Assembly: GCA_946480965.1 (NCBI GenBank)
Contig: CAMLMI010000115.1
Coordinates: forward strand, 1-12,448
DNA from: an uncultured Verrucomicrobiales bacterium
GTDB taxonomy: Bacteria > Verrucomicrobiota > Verrucomicrobiae > Limisphaerales > CANJSG01
Direction of reading: 5' to 3'
DNA: 12,448 nt
Part shown: positions 1 through 8,745 of the stretch, piece after piece
Layout of the letters: each line of letters opens with the position of its first letter
How positions within the stretch are numbered: the first letter of the stretch is position 1
Notes under the pieces: generated by a model
What the model saw: only the letters and a program-made list of their open reading frames with translations
Database searches by the model: none
Told to the model about the DNA's origin: nothing
Program-made: the position numbers and the translations under genes

Positions 1-48
1 GGGAAAGGGCTTTGCAGAGTCGGGCGCGTCGGACCGTCCTCATCGACC

Positions 49-1455
49 ATGAACGTTGAACCCTTGCTGCAAGCCTCGGCCGCGAAGATGCGCGGCGCCC
101 AAGTTTCCGAACCCGTCATCGCCGCCTTCGGCAGCGCGCTCACCCGGCTGGCCCGGGGCGACAAGGGACTGATGCCGGAAAGCACGATCCAGCCCGCGAA
201 GGGCCTTCCTTCTTTGGAAAGCCTGCCCGCCGCCGAGTCCGCCGGGCTCATCGGGCAACTGGCGGTGATCAAGCTCAACGGCGGTCTCGGCACCGGCATG
301 GGCTTAGATCGCGCCAAGTCGCTCATTCGCGTGAAAGGCGACGACACCTTTCTCGACCTGATCGCGCGGCAGATCCTGCATCTGCGGCAGCAGCCGGGCG
401 CGAAAGGATTGGCGTTCTACCTGATGAACAGCTTCTCGACGCAGGCCGACACGTTGGAGGCCTTGCGCCAACGGCACCCGGCGTTGATGGCGAGCGGACC
501 GGTGGATTTTCTCCAGAGCAAGGTGCCGAAGCTGGACGCGGCAACGTTGCTGCCGGTGGCTTGGTCGGCCGATCCGGAACTGGAATGGTGCCCGCCGGGA
601 CATGGCGACATCTATCCGTCGTTGCTCGCGTCGGGCCTGCTCGACGAACTGCTGGCCAAGGGAGTGAAGTATGCCTTCGTGTCGAACTCGGACAACCTGG
701 GCGCGACGGTCGATCTGCGCTTGTTGAACCACTTCGCCGAGTCGGGCTTCTCTTTCCTGATGGAAGTCGCGACCCGCACGGCGGCGGACCGCAAGGGAGG
801 TCATCTGGCGCGGCGCGCGTCGGATGGACGGCTCGTCCTGCGCGAAAGCGCGCAATGCCCGGCGGAGGACGCCGAGGCATTCCAAGACATCGAGCGCCAC
901 GGCTATTTCAATACGAACAACCTCTGGCTGCGGCTCGACCACTTAAAGACCGAGCTCGACCGCAACGGCGGAATGTTGCCGCTGCCCTTGATCTCGAACA
1001 GCAAGACGGTCGATCCCACGGACGCCGCGTCCACCAAGGTCGTGCAACTGGAGACGGCGATGGGCGCGGCCATCGAGTGCTTCCCGCACACCGGCGCGGT
1101 GGTGGTGCCGCGCAGCCGTTTCGCGCCGGTGAAGACCACGGCCGATCTGTTGGCGGTGCGCTCGGACGCCTATGAGATCACGGGTGATTGCCGGCTCCAG
1201 TTGGTGGCCTCACGGAACGGCGTGCCGCCGGTGATCGATTTGGACGGCAAGTTCTACAAGACGATGGGGCAGTTTGAACCGCTCTTCGAGCGCGGCACGC
1301 CGTCGCTGGTCCATTGCGACAAGCTCACGGTGAAAGGGCCGGTGGCTTTCGCATCCGGCGTGGTTTGCCGGGGCGCGGTGACGCTGGTCAATTCCTCCGG
1401 TGCGCCCAAGCCGGTGGCGGCGGGCGAATATCGCGACGCCGAATTCACGGTCTGA
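49..1455 (+). CDS. UTP--glucose-1-phosphate uridylyltransferase, eukaryote-type UDPGP family
   Basis: This 468-residue cytosolic enzyme should make UDP-glucose and pyrophosphate from UTP and glucose-1-phosphate, supplying glycosyl donors for glycogen, trehalose or envelope polysaccharides. It shows the UDPGP-family nucleotide loop LNGGLGTGMG at residues 76-85 followed by K90-S91. It also has the uridine/sugar-binding stretch WCPPGHGDIYPSL at 180-192, NSDNLGAT at 213-220, FNTNNLWL at 287-294, QLETAMGAAIECF at 333-345 and PVKTTADLL at 360-368. UDP-N-acetylhexosamine pyrophosphorylases of the same superfamily carry a different loop (LAGGQGTRLG type), so the glucose enzyme is favoured. The length is near that of eukaryotic UGPases and unlike bacterial GalU (about 300 residues). 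The ATG at 49 has no clear Shine-Dalgarno, but it opens a plausible N-terminal helix and little upstream sequence is available. The next gene starts 27 nt after the stop, so cotranscription is likely. Substrate preference is inferred from family motifs. Confidence 0.92.
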   Translation: MNVEPLLQASAAKMRGAQVSEPVIAAFGSALTRLARGDKGLMPESTIQPAKGLPSLESLPAAESAGLIGQLAVIKLNGGLGTGMGLDRAKSLIRVKGDDTFLDLIARQILHLRQQPGAKGLAFYLMNSFSTQADTLEALRQRHPALMASGPVDFLQSKVPKLDAATLLPVAWSADPELEWCPPGHGDIYPSLLASGLLDELLAKGVKYAFVSNSDNLGATVDLRLLNHFAESGFSFLMEVATRTAADRKGGHLARRASDGRLVLRESAQCPAEDAEAFQDIERHGYFNTNNLWLRLDHLKTELDRNGGMLPLPLISNSKTVDPTDAASTKVVQLETAMGAAIECFPHTGAVVVPRSRFAPVKTTADLLAVRSDAYEITGDCRLQLVASRNGVPPVIDLDGKFYKTMGQFEPLFERGTPSLVHCDKLTVKGPVAFASGVVCRGAVTLVNSSGAPKPVAAGEYRDAEFTV

Positions 1456-1482
1456 GCGTCATTGCTGCTGGGATCAGCCTCC

Positions 1483-2145
1483 ATGGAAAACACGCCTTCC
1501 AGAACGGTGTTGCTGACGGGATTCGAGCCCTTCGGCGGCGAAGCGACCAATCCCTCGGCCTATGCGGTGCGCGCGTTGCACGGGCGGACGCTGGGCGGTT
1601 GCCGGGTGGAGGCGCGCGTGTTGCCGGTGGTGTTTGGCGTGGCCTTGAAGGAGCTGCGGGCGCATCTCCGGGAGCTGAATCCGTGTTTGGTGATCGCCAC
1701 GGGACTGGCGGGCGGAAGGAAGGAAGTTTCGCTGGAACGGATCGCGATCAACGTGGACGACGCGCGCATCCCGGATAACCGGGGCGCGCAGCCGGTCGAT
1801 CTGCCGGTGGAGGAGAACGGTCCGGCCGCCTATTGGTCCACGCTGCCGATCAAGGCCATCGTGGCCGAACTGCGCGCGCGGGACATTCCGGCGGGCGTTT
1901 CGCAGACGGCGGGCACCTTTGTCTGCAACCACGTCTTCTACGGGTTGATGCACGCACTGGCGCTGGCGGGCGGCGCGGCGCGCGGCGGGTTCATCCATCT
2001 TCCATATTCCTCCGACCAGGCGGCACGGCATCCGGGCGCGGCGGGACTGCCGCTGGAGACGATGATCGACGCGCTGGGCATCGCGGTGACGACGGCGCTG
2101 CGGGTGCGGGACGACGTGGTCTTCGCGGCCGGGGCGGAGAGCTAG
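1483..2145 (+). CDS. pcp: Pyroglutamyl-peptidase I (peptidase family C15)
   Basis: This 220-residue cytosolic cysteine peptidase removes N-terminal pyroglutamate from peptides. The family hallmarks are all present: LLTGFEPFGGEATNPS at residues 10-25, the glutamate of the LERIAIN segment (E85), NVDDARIPDNRG at 90-101, the nucleophile in AGTFVCNH (C148), and the histidine in GFIHLPY (H172). These sit at a constant +4 offset from Glu81, Cys144 and His168 of the Bacillus enzyme, so the catalytic triad is complete. The length is normal for the family (about 200-220). A TTG at 1462 would add seven residues. I chose the ATG at 1483 because the conserved core begins a few residues later and a weak GGGA lies about nine bases upstream. 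The gene follows the UDPGP gene after 27 nt. The two products have no obvious metabolic link, so this looks like a loose housekeeping operon. Confidence 0.95.
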   Translation: MENTPSRTVLLTGFEPFGGEATNPSAYAVRALHGRTLGGCRVEARVLPVVFGVALKELRAHLRELNPCLVIATGLAGGRKEVSLERIAINVDDARIPDNRGAQPVDLPVEENGPAAYWSTLPIKAIVAELRARDIPAGVSQTAGTFVCNHVFYGLMHALALAGGAARGGFIHLPYSSDQAARHPGAAGLPLETMIDALGIAVTTALRVRDDVVFAAGAES

Positions 2146-2292
2146 GCGGAACGGCGGGGGATCAGGACTCGCGCCAAGGTAGCCAGGACCCCATGGGCAG
2201 GACGGGAAAAGTCCGGATTCCCTTGGCGCATCCTGCGGCCCGGGCGCGAGGACTGTTCCGCTTCCACGCAGGTTTTGGCTTGTCGTTCCGCC
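2145..2292 (+). other. Nested perfect inverted repeats, possible structured RNA or leader
   Basis: This part of the 285-nt gap between pcp and the sensor kinase gene contains three non-crossing perfect inverted repeats. The outer arm is GGCGGAACG at 2145-2153 with CGTTCCGCC at 2284-2292. Inside it lie GCGCCAAGG at 2171-2179 with CCTTGGCGC at 2221-2229, and CCTGCG at 2232-2237 with CGCAGG at 2267-2272. A small GGAC/GTCC hairpin with loop GGGAAAA (2200-2214) lies within the second helix. Together they would form a three-way junction about 148 nt long, starting at the last base of the pcp stop codon. I do not recognise a known riboswitch or ncRNA family, and no U-tract follows, so it is not an ordinary intrinsic terminator. 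High GC content makes chance pairing easier. The rest of the gap (2293-2430) shows nothing I can name. Confidence 0.3.
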
Positions 2293-2430
2293 ATGGGGCA
2301 AAGCAGCGTTTCGTCCAACAGCCAACCGGATGGGACGACGACCGGCATGCTCGCGGGTAGAAGCGGTGAAGCGACGGGTTCCGGGAATCGTCCACGGTGC
2401 GCAAGGATGGGGCCGTCTTGCGAACGCACG

Positions 2431-5400
2431 ATGAAGCATCAAAAACAACTCTCCTTCTGGATCGGCCTTGCGCTCGTGGCGCTGGGATGCGGCGTTCTCC
2501 TCGGCTGGCTGCTGGGCATCGAAGTGCTGAAGAGCCTGGGGCCGGGGTTGGCGACGATGAAGCCGAACACGGCCGTGGGCTTCATCGTGGGCGGGGTCGG
2601 GCTTTGGCTGCTGGGCGATCCGACGGGGTCGGCCGGGCGGAGACGGGCGGGCCTTGCCTGCGGCGCTTTCCTGGCGGTGTTGGGCGGGGTGACGTGGTCG
2701 GAATATCTGTTCCTCTGGGACGCGGGGATCGACGACCTGCTCATGCCCACGGCCGCTGGGTCGGGCAAGATGTCGGGGGCCTCGGCGGTCTGCTCCCTGA
2801 TGTCGGGTCTGGCGCTGCTGCTTCTGGACCGGAGGATCGGGAGCTTTTTCTGGCCGGCGCAGTGGCTGGCGCTGGGCGTGGCCACGGGCGGGTTGATGGG
2901 CGTGCTGGGCCACATCTTCGGGCCAGAGTTCCTCTACCGGGTCCTGGGGTTCGGCACGATGTCGCTGCACACGGCGGCCGGGTTCTCGCTGCTGGCCGTG
3001 GGGCTGGTGGTGGCGCGCCCGGACCACGGCTGGGCCCGGGAGCTGATGTCCGACGGCTTTGGCGGCGTGGTGGCGCGCTACCTGATGCCGGCGGCGGTGC
3101 TGCTGCCGCTCACCTTGGGAATGCTGCGGCGGTTCGGGGAACGGAAGCAGTTCTTCGACGCGGGGCAGGGGACGCTGTTCTTCACCCTCGCCTATGTGGT
3201 GCTCTTCGTGGCGCTGATCTGGTGGCTGGCGGTGGTGCTGAACAACCTCGACGAGGCGAGGCGCGAGCGGGAGGAGCGCGCGCGCCTGCTCAACGAATCG
3301 CTGGAGGAGCGCGTGGCCGCCCGCACCGCGGAGCTGCGCGCGGCCAACGCCCGGCTGGAGACGGAGGCCGCGACGCGACGCGCGGCGGAGGAGGCGCACC
3401 GGCGCAGCGAGGAGCGGCACCGCTCGCTCATCGAGCAGTTGCCGCAGCTCGTCTGGACGTGCCTGCCCGACGGGCGTTGCGACTATCTCAGCCCGCAATG
3501 GGTGGCCTACACCGGCATCCCGGAAGCGCCGCAGCTCGGCTACGGCTGGACGGAACGGGTGCATCCGGACGACCGCGAACGCGCCACGTCCGCCTGGAAG
3601 GCGGCGTCCACGTCGGGCACGCCGCTGGACGTGGATTTCCGCATCCGCCGCGCGGACGGAGTTTACCGGTGGTTCAAGACGCGGGCGCAGCCGCTGCGGG
3701 ACCAGGACGGGAAGATCATTTCCTGGTTCGGCACGAACACGGACGTCGATGACCAGCGCCGGGTGGAGGAGGAACTGCGCCGGCTGGGCCAGGAGCTGGA
3801 ACAGCGTGTCGAGGCGCGGACGGGGGAGCTGGCGGACGAGGTGGAGGAGCGGCGGCGCACGGAAGAGGCGCTGGCGGTGGAGCGGGGCGTCTTGCGGGAG
3901 GTGCTGGAATCGGTGCTGTCCGGCCATTGGGACTGGGACCTGCGGACGGGCACGGAATATCTGAGCCCGCGCTTCAAGAGCATGTTCGGCTACGAGGACC
4001 ACGAGATGGCCAACACGCCGGAGAGCTGGCAGCGGATCATCTTCCCGGAGGATCTGCCCGCGGTGCTGGACAATTTCCGGCGGCACGTGGAGTCGCACGG
4101 AGCGGTGCCGTTCTACAACGAGGTGCGCTACCGGCACCGGGACGGTTCCACGGTGTGGGTGATCTGCGCCGGGCGGGTCATCGAATGGGCCAAGGACGGC
4201 GTGGCGCTGCGCATGGTCGGCTGCCATGTGGACATCACCGGCATGAAGCGCGCGCAGGGCGAGGTGGAGGCGCTGACCCGGCGGTTGAAGATCGCCTCCG
4301 AGGGCGCCGGCGTGGGCATCTGGGAATGGGACGTGGTGGCGAACCGGCTGGTGTGGGACGACCTGATGTATCAGCTCTACGGCACCGACCGCAGCCGGTT
4401 CCCCGGCGCGGTGGAGGCTTGGGAAAACGCGGTCCATCCCGACGACAAGGAGGAGTCCATCCGCCGGGTGCAGCGCGCGCTCTCGGGCGAGGAGGGCTTC
4501 AACACCCGGTTCCGCATCCGCAGCGAGGACGGCACGGTGCGGCACATCCAGGCCCACGGCGTGGTCATCCGCGACGCGGCCGGGAAGCCGCTCCAGATGA
4601 TCGGCACCAACTGGGACCTGACCGAACAGGTCGCGGCCGAGGCGGAGCTGCGGAAGAGCCGGGAACGGTTCCAGCGCCTCTTCGAGAGCTCGCCCGACGC
4701 CGTGCTGATCGTGGACCGGCCGGGGCGGATCGTGCAGGCGAACGGGCAGGCGGCGAAGCTCTTCGGCTACACGGTCGAGGAACTCTTGGCCCTGGACGTG
4801 GAGGCCCTGGTGCCGGAGCGGTTCCGGCAGCGGCATGTCGGGCACCGGGCGAACTTCCACGCCAATCCGCACGCGCGGCCGATGGGCGTGGGGCTCGACC
4901 TCTTCGGTCGGCGCAAGGGCGGGGAGGAGTTCCACATCGACCTGCTGTTGAGCCCGATGGAGGACGAGGGGCAGCCGCGCGTGATGGCGGTGGTGCGCGA
5001 CATCTCGCAGCGCAAGGAGACGGAGGCCGCTCTGCGGGTGAGCGAGGAGCGGTTCCGCAACGCGGTGAAATACTCCGCCATCGGCATGGCGCTGGTGTCC
5101 ACGGACGGGCGCTGGCTCCAGGTGAACAGCGCGCTCTGCGAGATCCTGGGCTATGAGGAGGACGCGCTGTTGAAGCTGACCTTCCAGGACCTCACGCATC
5201 CGGACGACCTGGGCGACGACCTGGCCCATGTGGCCGCGCTGCTGGCCGGGGAGATCACGAACTACCAGATGGAGAAGCGCTACCTCCGCGCCTCGGGCGG
5301 CACCGTCTGGGCGCACCTCAACGTCTCGCTCGTGCGGCGGCCGAGCGGCGAGCCGGAGCATTTCGTGGCGCAGATCCAGGACGTCTCCGAACGGGTCCGG

Positions 5401-6165
5401 GCGCGGGAGGATCTCGAGCGCGCCGTGGCGGAGCTGGAGCGCTCCAACCGTGATCTCCAGCAGTTCGCCTACGTGGCTTCGCACGATCTCCAGGAGCCGC
5501 TCCGCGCGGTGGGCGGTTGCGCGGACATTCTGCGCGTGCGCTACCGGGGCAAGCTGGATGCCCGGGCCGACGAGCTGATCCACCACGTGGTGGACGGGGC
5601 CCAGAGGATGCAGCGGCTGATCCATGACCTGCTCGACTACTCGCGCGCCGGCCGCCAGGAGTCGGAGCTGGAGTCCGTGGACCTGGCGGCGGCCATGGCC
5701 GAGGCGCTGGCCAATCTCCGCAGCCCCATCGAGGAGTCCGGCGCGGAGGTGCGGGTCGGGCCGTTGCCGGTCGTCCAAGGGTATTCCGGGCGGCTGGTGC
5801 AGCTGCTCCAGAACCTCGTGGGCAACGCGCTGAAGTATCGCTCCGAACGCGCCCCGGTGATCGAGATCTTCACCGAGGAGCCGCAGGGGACCGGCATGTG
5901 GAGGGTCTCGGTGCGGGACAACGGCATCGGGATCGAGTCCCGCTATTTCCACAAGATCTTCGGCATCTTCCAGCGGCTCCACACGCGTTCCCAATACGAA
6001 GGGACCGGCATCGGGCTTGCGGTCTGCAAGCGCATCGTCGAAGCTCACGGCGGAGAGATCGGGGTGGAATCGGTCCCGGGAGCGGGTTCGACCTTCCACT
6101 TCACGCTTCCCAAGAGCGGGGTCGATGGAGCATCGACGGGGAGCCGGAGCGAAATCGGAAACTGA
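2431..6165 (+). CDS. Membrane-anchored sensor histidine kinase with five PAS domains
   Basis: This 1244-residue sensor kinase begins with about eight hydrophobic membrane segments (residues 10-30, 45-62, 72-95, 117-133, 140-165, 176-196, 213-233, 247-273). A signalling coiled coil follows (about 274-330). PAS domains lie at about 329-444, 487-606, 617-737, 742-863 and 871-990. The HisKA domain has phosphoacceptor H1018 in SHDLQEP, and the HATPase domain shows the N-box N1132, DNGIGI with D1163, and GTGIGLA at 1191-1197. The catalytic residues look intact, so it should autophosphorylate. SHDLQEP is the box of phytochrome-type kinases that use Rcp1-like single-domain regulators, and such a regulator starts 13 nt downstream. 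The linkers before PAS1 and PAS2 repeat one motif ([12 protein letters not shown] at 291-302, [12 protein letters not shown] at 456-467). There is no LOV NCRFLQ motif and no GAF/phytochrome core. The reading frame is open upstream to ATGs at 2275 and 2407. I prefer 2431 because MKHQKQ leads straight into the first membrane helix and the preceding residues are low-complexity. No start has a good Shine-Dalgarno. The ligand is unknown. Confidence 0.94.
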   Translation: MKHQKQLSFWIGLALVALGCGVLLGWLLGIEVLKSLGPGLATMKPNTAVGFIVGGVGLWLLGDPTGSAGRRRAGLACGAFLAVLGGVTWSEYLFLWDAGIDDLLMPTAAGSGKMSGASAVCSLMSGLALLLLDRRIGSFFWPAQWLALGVATGGLMGVLGHIFGPEFLYRVLGFGTMSLHTAAGFSLLAVGLVVARPDHGWARELMSDGFGGVVARYLMPAAVLLPLTLGMLRRFGERKQFFDAGQGTLFFTLAYVVLFVALIWWLAVVLNNLDEARREREERARLLNESLEERVAARTAELRAANARLETEAATRRAAEEAHRRSEERHRSLIEQLPQLVWTCLPDGRCDYLSPQWVAYTGIPEAPQLGYGWTERVHPDDRERATSAWKAASTSGTPLDVDFRIRRADGVYRWFKTRAQPLRDQDGKIISWFGTNTDVDDQRRVEEELRRLGQELEQRVEARTGELADEVEERRRTEEALAVERGVLREVLESVLSGHWDWDLRTGTEYLSPRFKSMFGYEDHEMANTPESWQRIIFPEDLPAVLDNFRRHVESHGAVPFYNEVRYRHRDGSTVWVICAGRVIEWAKDGVALRMVGCHVDITGMKRAQGEVEALTRRLKIASEGAGVGIWEWDVVANRLVWDDLMYQLYGTDRSRFPGAVEAWENAVHPDDKEESIRRVQRALSGEEGFNTRFRIRSEDGTVRHIQAHGVVIRDAAGKPLQMIGTNWDLTEQVAAEAELRKSRERFQRLFESSPDAVLIVDRPGRIVQANGQAAKLFGYTVEELLALDVEALVPERFRQRHVGHRANFHANPHARPMGVGLDLFGRRKGGEEFHIDLLLSPMEDEGQPRVMAVVRDISQRKETEAALRVSEERFRNAVKYSAIGMALVSTDGRWLQVNSALCEILGYEEDALLKLTFQDLTHPDDLGDDLAHVAALLAGEITNYQMEKRYLRASGGTVWAHLNVSLVRRPSGEPEHFVAQIQDVSERVRAREDLERAVAELERSNRDLQQFAYVASHDLQEPLRAVGGCADILRVRYRGKLDARADELIHHVVDGAQRMQRLIHDLLDYSRAGRQESELESVDLAAAMAEALANLRSPIEESGAEVRVGPLPVVQGYSGRLVQLLQNLVGNALKYRSERAPVIEIFTEEPQGTGMWRVSVRDNGIGIESRYFHKIFGIFQRLHTRSQYEGTGIGLAVCKRIVEAHGGEIGVESVPGAGSTFHFTLPKSGVDGASTGSRSEIGN

Positions 6166-6178
6166 AGCGAGACCACCC

Positions 6179-6619
6179 ATGCAAGGCCAGCCCATTGAGA
6201 TTCTGCTGATCGAGGACAGCCCCACGGACCGCTTCCTCGCGGAGGAGGCGCTGCTCCAGGCCAAGATGGCCAACCGGGTCCATGTCGTGACGGACGGGGA
6301 GCAGGCCATCCAGTTTCTGAGAAAGAAGGAACCCTTCCTCCAGGCCGTCCGGCCCGACCTGATCCTGCTGGACCTGAACCTGCCGAAGAAGGACGGCCGC
6401 GAGGTGCTGCGGGAGATCAAGGAGGACCCGGGCCTCAAGGTGATCCCGGTTGTAGTATTGACGACTTCACGGGCGGAGGAGGACATCCTCAAGAGCTATG
6501 GCTTGCACGCGAACTGCTACATCACGAAGCCCGTGCAGTTCGAGGAATTCAAACGCATCGTGATGAGCATCGAAGATTTCTGGTTCGCGGTGGTCAAGCT
6601 ACCACCCCGAAAGGAGTAA
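6179..6619 (+). CDS. Rcp1-like single-domain response regulator
   Basis: This 146-residue stand-alone receiver is the likely phosphate acceptor of the upstream kinase. The acidic pocket is E12-D13, the phosphorylated aspartate is D65 in LLDLNLP, the switch threonine is at T95/T96, and the conserved lysine is K117 in ITKPV. The tail FWFAVVKLP (134-142) is typical of the Rcp1/phytochrome-partner subfamily and is not an output domain. The protein must therefore act by protein contact or phosphotransfer, not by DNA binding. The ATG at 6179 is only 13 nt after the kinase stop, and the product begins at the usual point for the family, so the longer open frame upstream is not used. The codons for residues 91-97 (GTT GTA GTA TTG ACG ACT TCA) are AT-richer than the surrounding GC-ending codons. 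The protein is about 60% identical by hand alignment to the first receiver of the next gene, indicating a tandem duplication. Confidence 0.95.
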   Translation: MQGQPIEILLIEDSPTDRFLAEEALLQAKMANRVHVVTDGEQAIQFLRKKEPFLQAVRPDLILLDLNLPKKDGREVLREIKEDPGLKVIPVVVLTTSRAEEDILKSYGLHANCYITKPVQFEEFKRIVMSIEDFWFAVVKLPPRKE

Positions 6620-6673
6620 GCGACGTTTCCTCGGGGCGCGCCGAACGGAGCACCGGTGCCGGGCAAGAAAGAG

Positions 6674-6678
6674 AAAGG
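6674..6678 (+). promoter_or_regulatory. Ribosome binding site of the hybrid kinase gene
   Basis: A purine-rich run, AAGAAAGAGAAAGG, ends at 6678, nine bases before the ATG at 6688. This is one of only two clear Shine-Dalgarno-like sites in the window and it supports the chosen start. The 68-nt gap before the gene shows no convincing terminator, so the gene may be read through from the regulator upstream. Confidence 0.55.
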
Positions 6679-6687
6679 CATTCGCGA

Positions 6688-8745
6688 ATGAGCACAAAAC
6701 AGCGCTCGATCGAAATCCTGCTGGTGGAGGACAGCCCGACGGACCGCCTGATCGCCTCGGAGGCGCTGGCGCAGGCGCGGCTGATGAACAACCTCCACTG
6801 GGTGGCCGACGGCGTGGAGGCGATGGACTTCCTGCGGCGAGCGGGCCACTATCTGACCGCGCCCCGGCCGGATCTGATCCTGCTGGATCTGAACCTGCCC
6901 CGGAAGGACGGCCGCGAGGTGCTCCAAGAGATCAAGCAGGACCCTGCCCTGCGGTTGATCCCGGTGGTGGTCATGACCACCTCCAAGGACGAGGCCGACA
7001 TCCTCCGCGCCTACGGACTCCAGGCCAACTGCTTCATCGCGAAGCCGGTGGCGTTCGACGCGTTCGCCTCGGCCATCCGGGCGATGGAGACTTTCTGGTT
7101 CGAGGTCGTCACCCTGCCCCGAAAGCCCGACGAAATCGCCGCCGCTGTCGGACGGCGAGAACCCGGCATGGCCAAGGCGGCGCTCGGCGACCGCATTCGC
7201 GTGCTGGTCGTGGAGGACAACCCGACGGACGTGCTGCTGCTGCGTGCCGCGCTGGAGAAGGGATTGGCCCCGAAGTTCGAGACCTTCGTCGCCTCCACCC
7301 TGGCGGAGGCCCTGGTGCTGGTGAAGTCCGGCGAGTTCGACGTGATTCTGAGCGACCTGGCCCTGCCCGACAGCGAAGGGCTTGATTCGGTCAGGCAATT
7401 GCTCGTCGCCGCGCCCCGGATACCGCTGCTCGTCCTGACCGCGAACGACGACGAGCGGATGGGCATCGCCGCCGTGATGGAAGGGGCGCAGGACTACATG
7501 CAGAAGGGGCCGGACCAGATCCGCACCCTCGCACGGACCCTGCGGCTCACCGTGGAGCGGGTGCGGATGGAGCGCCTGCTGCACCAGTCGCAGCGGCTGG
7601 AAACGGTCGGCCAACTGGCCGGCGGCGTGGCCCATGACTTCAACAACCTTCTCACGGTCATCAACGGCCACGTGGGCCTGATCTCCGACCTTCCGGGCCT
7701 GCCGCTGGACGTGCGGGAGTCCCTCGGCGAGATCGGGGCGGCGGTGTCCCGCGCGGCCAGCCTCACGCGGCAGTTGCTGACCTTTTCCCGCCAGCAGCCG
7801 GTGCGGCGGAGGGCCATCGACCTCAATGCCGTCATCGGCGACCTGCATAAGCTGCTTTCCCGGCTGATCGGCGAGCACGTGCGGATCGAGCTCCAACTCG
7901 CGGGCGATCTCCCCGCGATCTTCGCCGATGTGGGCATGGTCGAGCAGGTGGTGATGAACCTCGCGGTCAACGCCCGCGACGCGATGGAGTCGGGCGGCAA
8001 ACTCACCATCCGGACCGATGTGGCGGAGCTGCGCGACGGCGACAGCGCCTTCGGCGTGCAGGGGCGCGACGGCGCCTTCGTGCGGCTGACGATGGCCGAC
8101 ACGGGCTGCGGCATGTCGGCCGAAGTGCGGAAGAAGATCTTCGAGCCGTTCTTCACCACCAAGGAACCGGGGAAGGGGACCGGGCTCGGCCTCGCGACCG
8201 TCTATGGCATCATCCAGCAGCACGAAGGCTGGATCGATGTGGAGAGCCAGGTCGGGCGCGGTTCCAGGTTCGCCATCTTTTTCCCGGTCCATTCGGAGCC
8301 GGTTGCTCCGTCCAAGGCCGTCGGCTGGGCCGCCACCGCGCCCGGCCGGGGGGAAACGATCCTCGTGGTCGAGGACGAGGACGTCCTGCGCTCGGTGCTG
8401 GAGACCACCTTGAGCCGGGCCGGCTACCGGGTGCTCATGGCCTCTTCGGGCCCCGACGCCCTGGCCCTGTGGCGCGATGCGCGGCTCAAGGTCGATCTGG
8501 TCGTCACCGACATCGTCATGCCGGGCGGCATGACCGGGGTGGACCTGATGGAGGAGATCCGGCGCGAGACCCCCGGCATCAAGCACATCTTCGTCAGCGG
8601 CTACAGCACGGAGTTCTACCGGGGCCGCCAGACGTTCGTGGAGGGGGAGAACTTCCTGCAAAAGCCCTATTCGCTGGCGGGCATGACGCAGTTGATCCGG
8701 GCCAAGCTCGACGGCAAGCCGGCCGTCGCGGTCGCGATGGTCTGA
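6688..8745 (+). CDS. Hybrid histidine kinase, REC-REC-HisKA-HATPase-REC
   Basis: This 685-residue protein has no membrane segment and should be cytosolic. Receiver 1 (about 6-145) has E14-D15, phospho-site D67, the switch threonine at T97/T98 and K119, and keeps the Rcp1-type tail FWFEVVTLP (136-144). Receiver 2 (about 169-290) has E176-D177, D223, T251 and K273, here in a KG pair instead of KP. HisKA has H316 in GGVAHDFNN. The HATPase has N428 in the N-box, DTGCGM with D471, and [11 protein letters not shown] at 496-506. Receiver 3 (about 557-675) has E562-D563, D608 in VVTDIVMP, S637 and K659. All catalytic positions are present. Receiver 1 closely matches the preceding single-domain regulator, so this gene looks like a regulator copy fused in front of a REC-kinase-REC protein. 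The upstream membrane kinase may phosphorylate receiver 1 and modulate this kinase, but that is inference. No HPt or DNA-binding output domain is present. Confidence 0.95.
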   Translation: MSTKQRSIEILLVEDSPTDRLIASEALAQARLMNNLHWVADGVEAMDFLRRAGHYLTAPRPDLILLDLNLPRKDGREVLQEIKQDPALRLIPVVVMTTSKDEADILRAYGLQANCFIAKPVAFDAFASAIRAMETFWFEVVTLPRKPDEIAAAVGRREPGMAKAALGDRIRVLVVEDNPTDVLLLRAALEKGLAPKFETFVASTLAEALVLVKSGEFDVILSDLALPDSEGLDSVRQLLVAAPRIPLLVLTANDDERMGIAAVMEGAQDYMQKGPDQIRTLARTLRLTVERVRMERLLHQSQRLETVGQLAGGVAHDFNNLLTVINGHVGLISDLPGLPLDVRESLGEIGAAVSRAASLTRQLLTFSRQQPVRRRAIDLNAVIGDLHKLLSRLIGEHVRIELQLAGDLPAIFADVGMVEQVVMNLAVNARDAMESGGKLTIRTDVAELRDGDSAFGVQGRDGAFVRLTMADTGCGMSAEVRKKIFEPFFTTKEPGKGTGLGLATVYGIIQQHEGWIDVESQVGRGSRFAIFFPVHSEPVAPSKAVGWAATAPGRGETILVVEDEDVLRSVLETTLSRAGYRVLMASSGPDALALWRDARLKVDLVVTDIVMPGGMTGVDLMEEIRRETPGIKHIFVSGYSTEFYRGRQTFVEGENFLQKPYSLAGMTQLIRAKLDGKPAVAVAMV

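Noticed and set aside
1462..1482. TTG start for pyroglutamyl-peptidase at 1462.
   Set aside because: It lies only six bases after the preceding stop, has no ribosome site, and adds residues not needed by the family. ATG 1483 fits better.
2161..2292. Cobalamin riboswitch-like fragments (AGCCAGGA and GGGC words) in the gap before the kinase.
   Set aside because: The conserved blocks are out of order and the B12-box context is missing on both strands. The downstream gene is not a cobalamin gene.
2275..2430. N-terminal extension of the sensor kinase from ATG 2275 or 2407.
   Set aside because: The added residues are low-complexity and match no domain, they precede a clean first membrane helix, and the stretch overlaps the inverted-repeat region. 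ATG 2431 is the better start, though no Shine-Dalgarno decides it.
6017..6178. Upstream extension of the response regulator overlapping the kinase gene.
   Set aside because: The extra residues are an out-of-frame reading of the kinase C-terminus. The receiver family begins right after ATG 6179.
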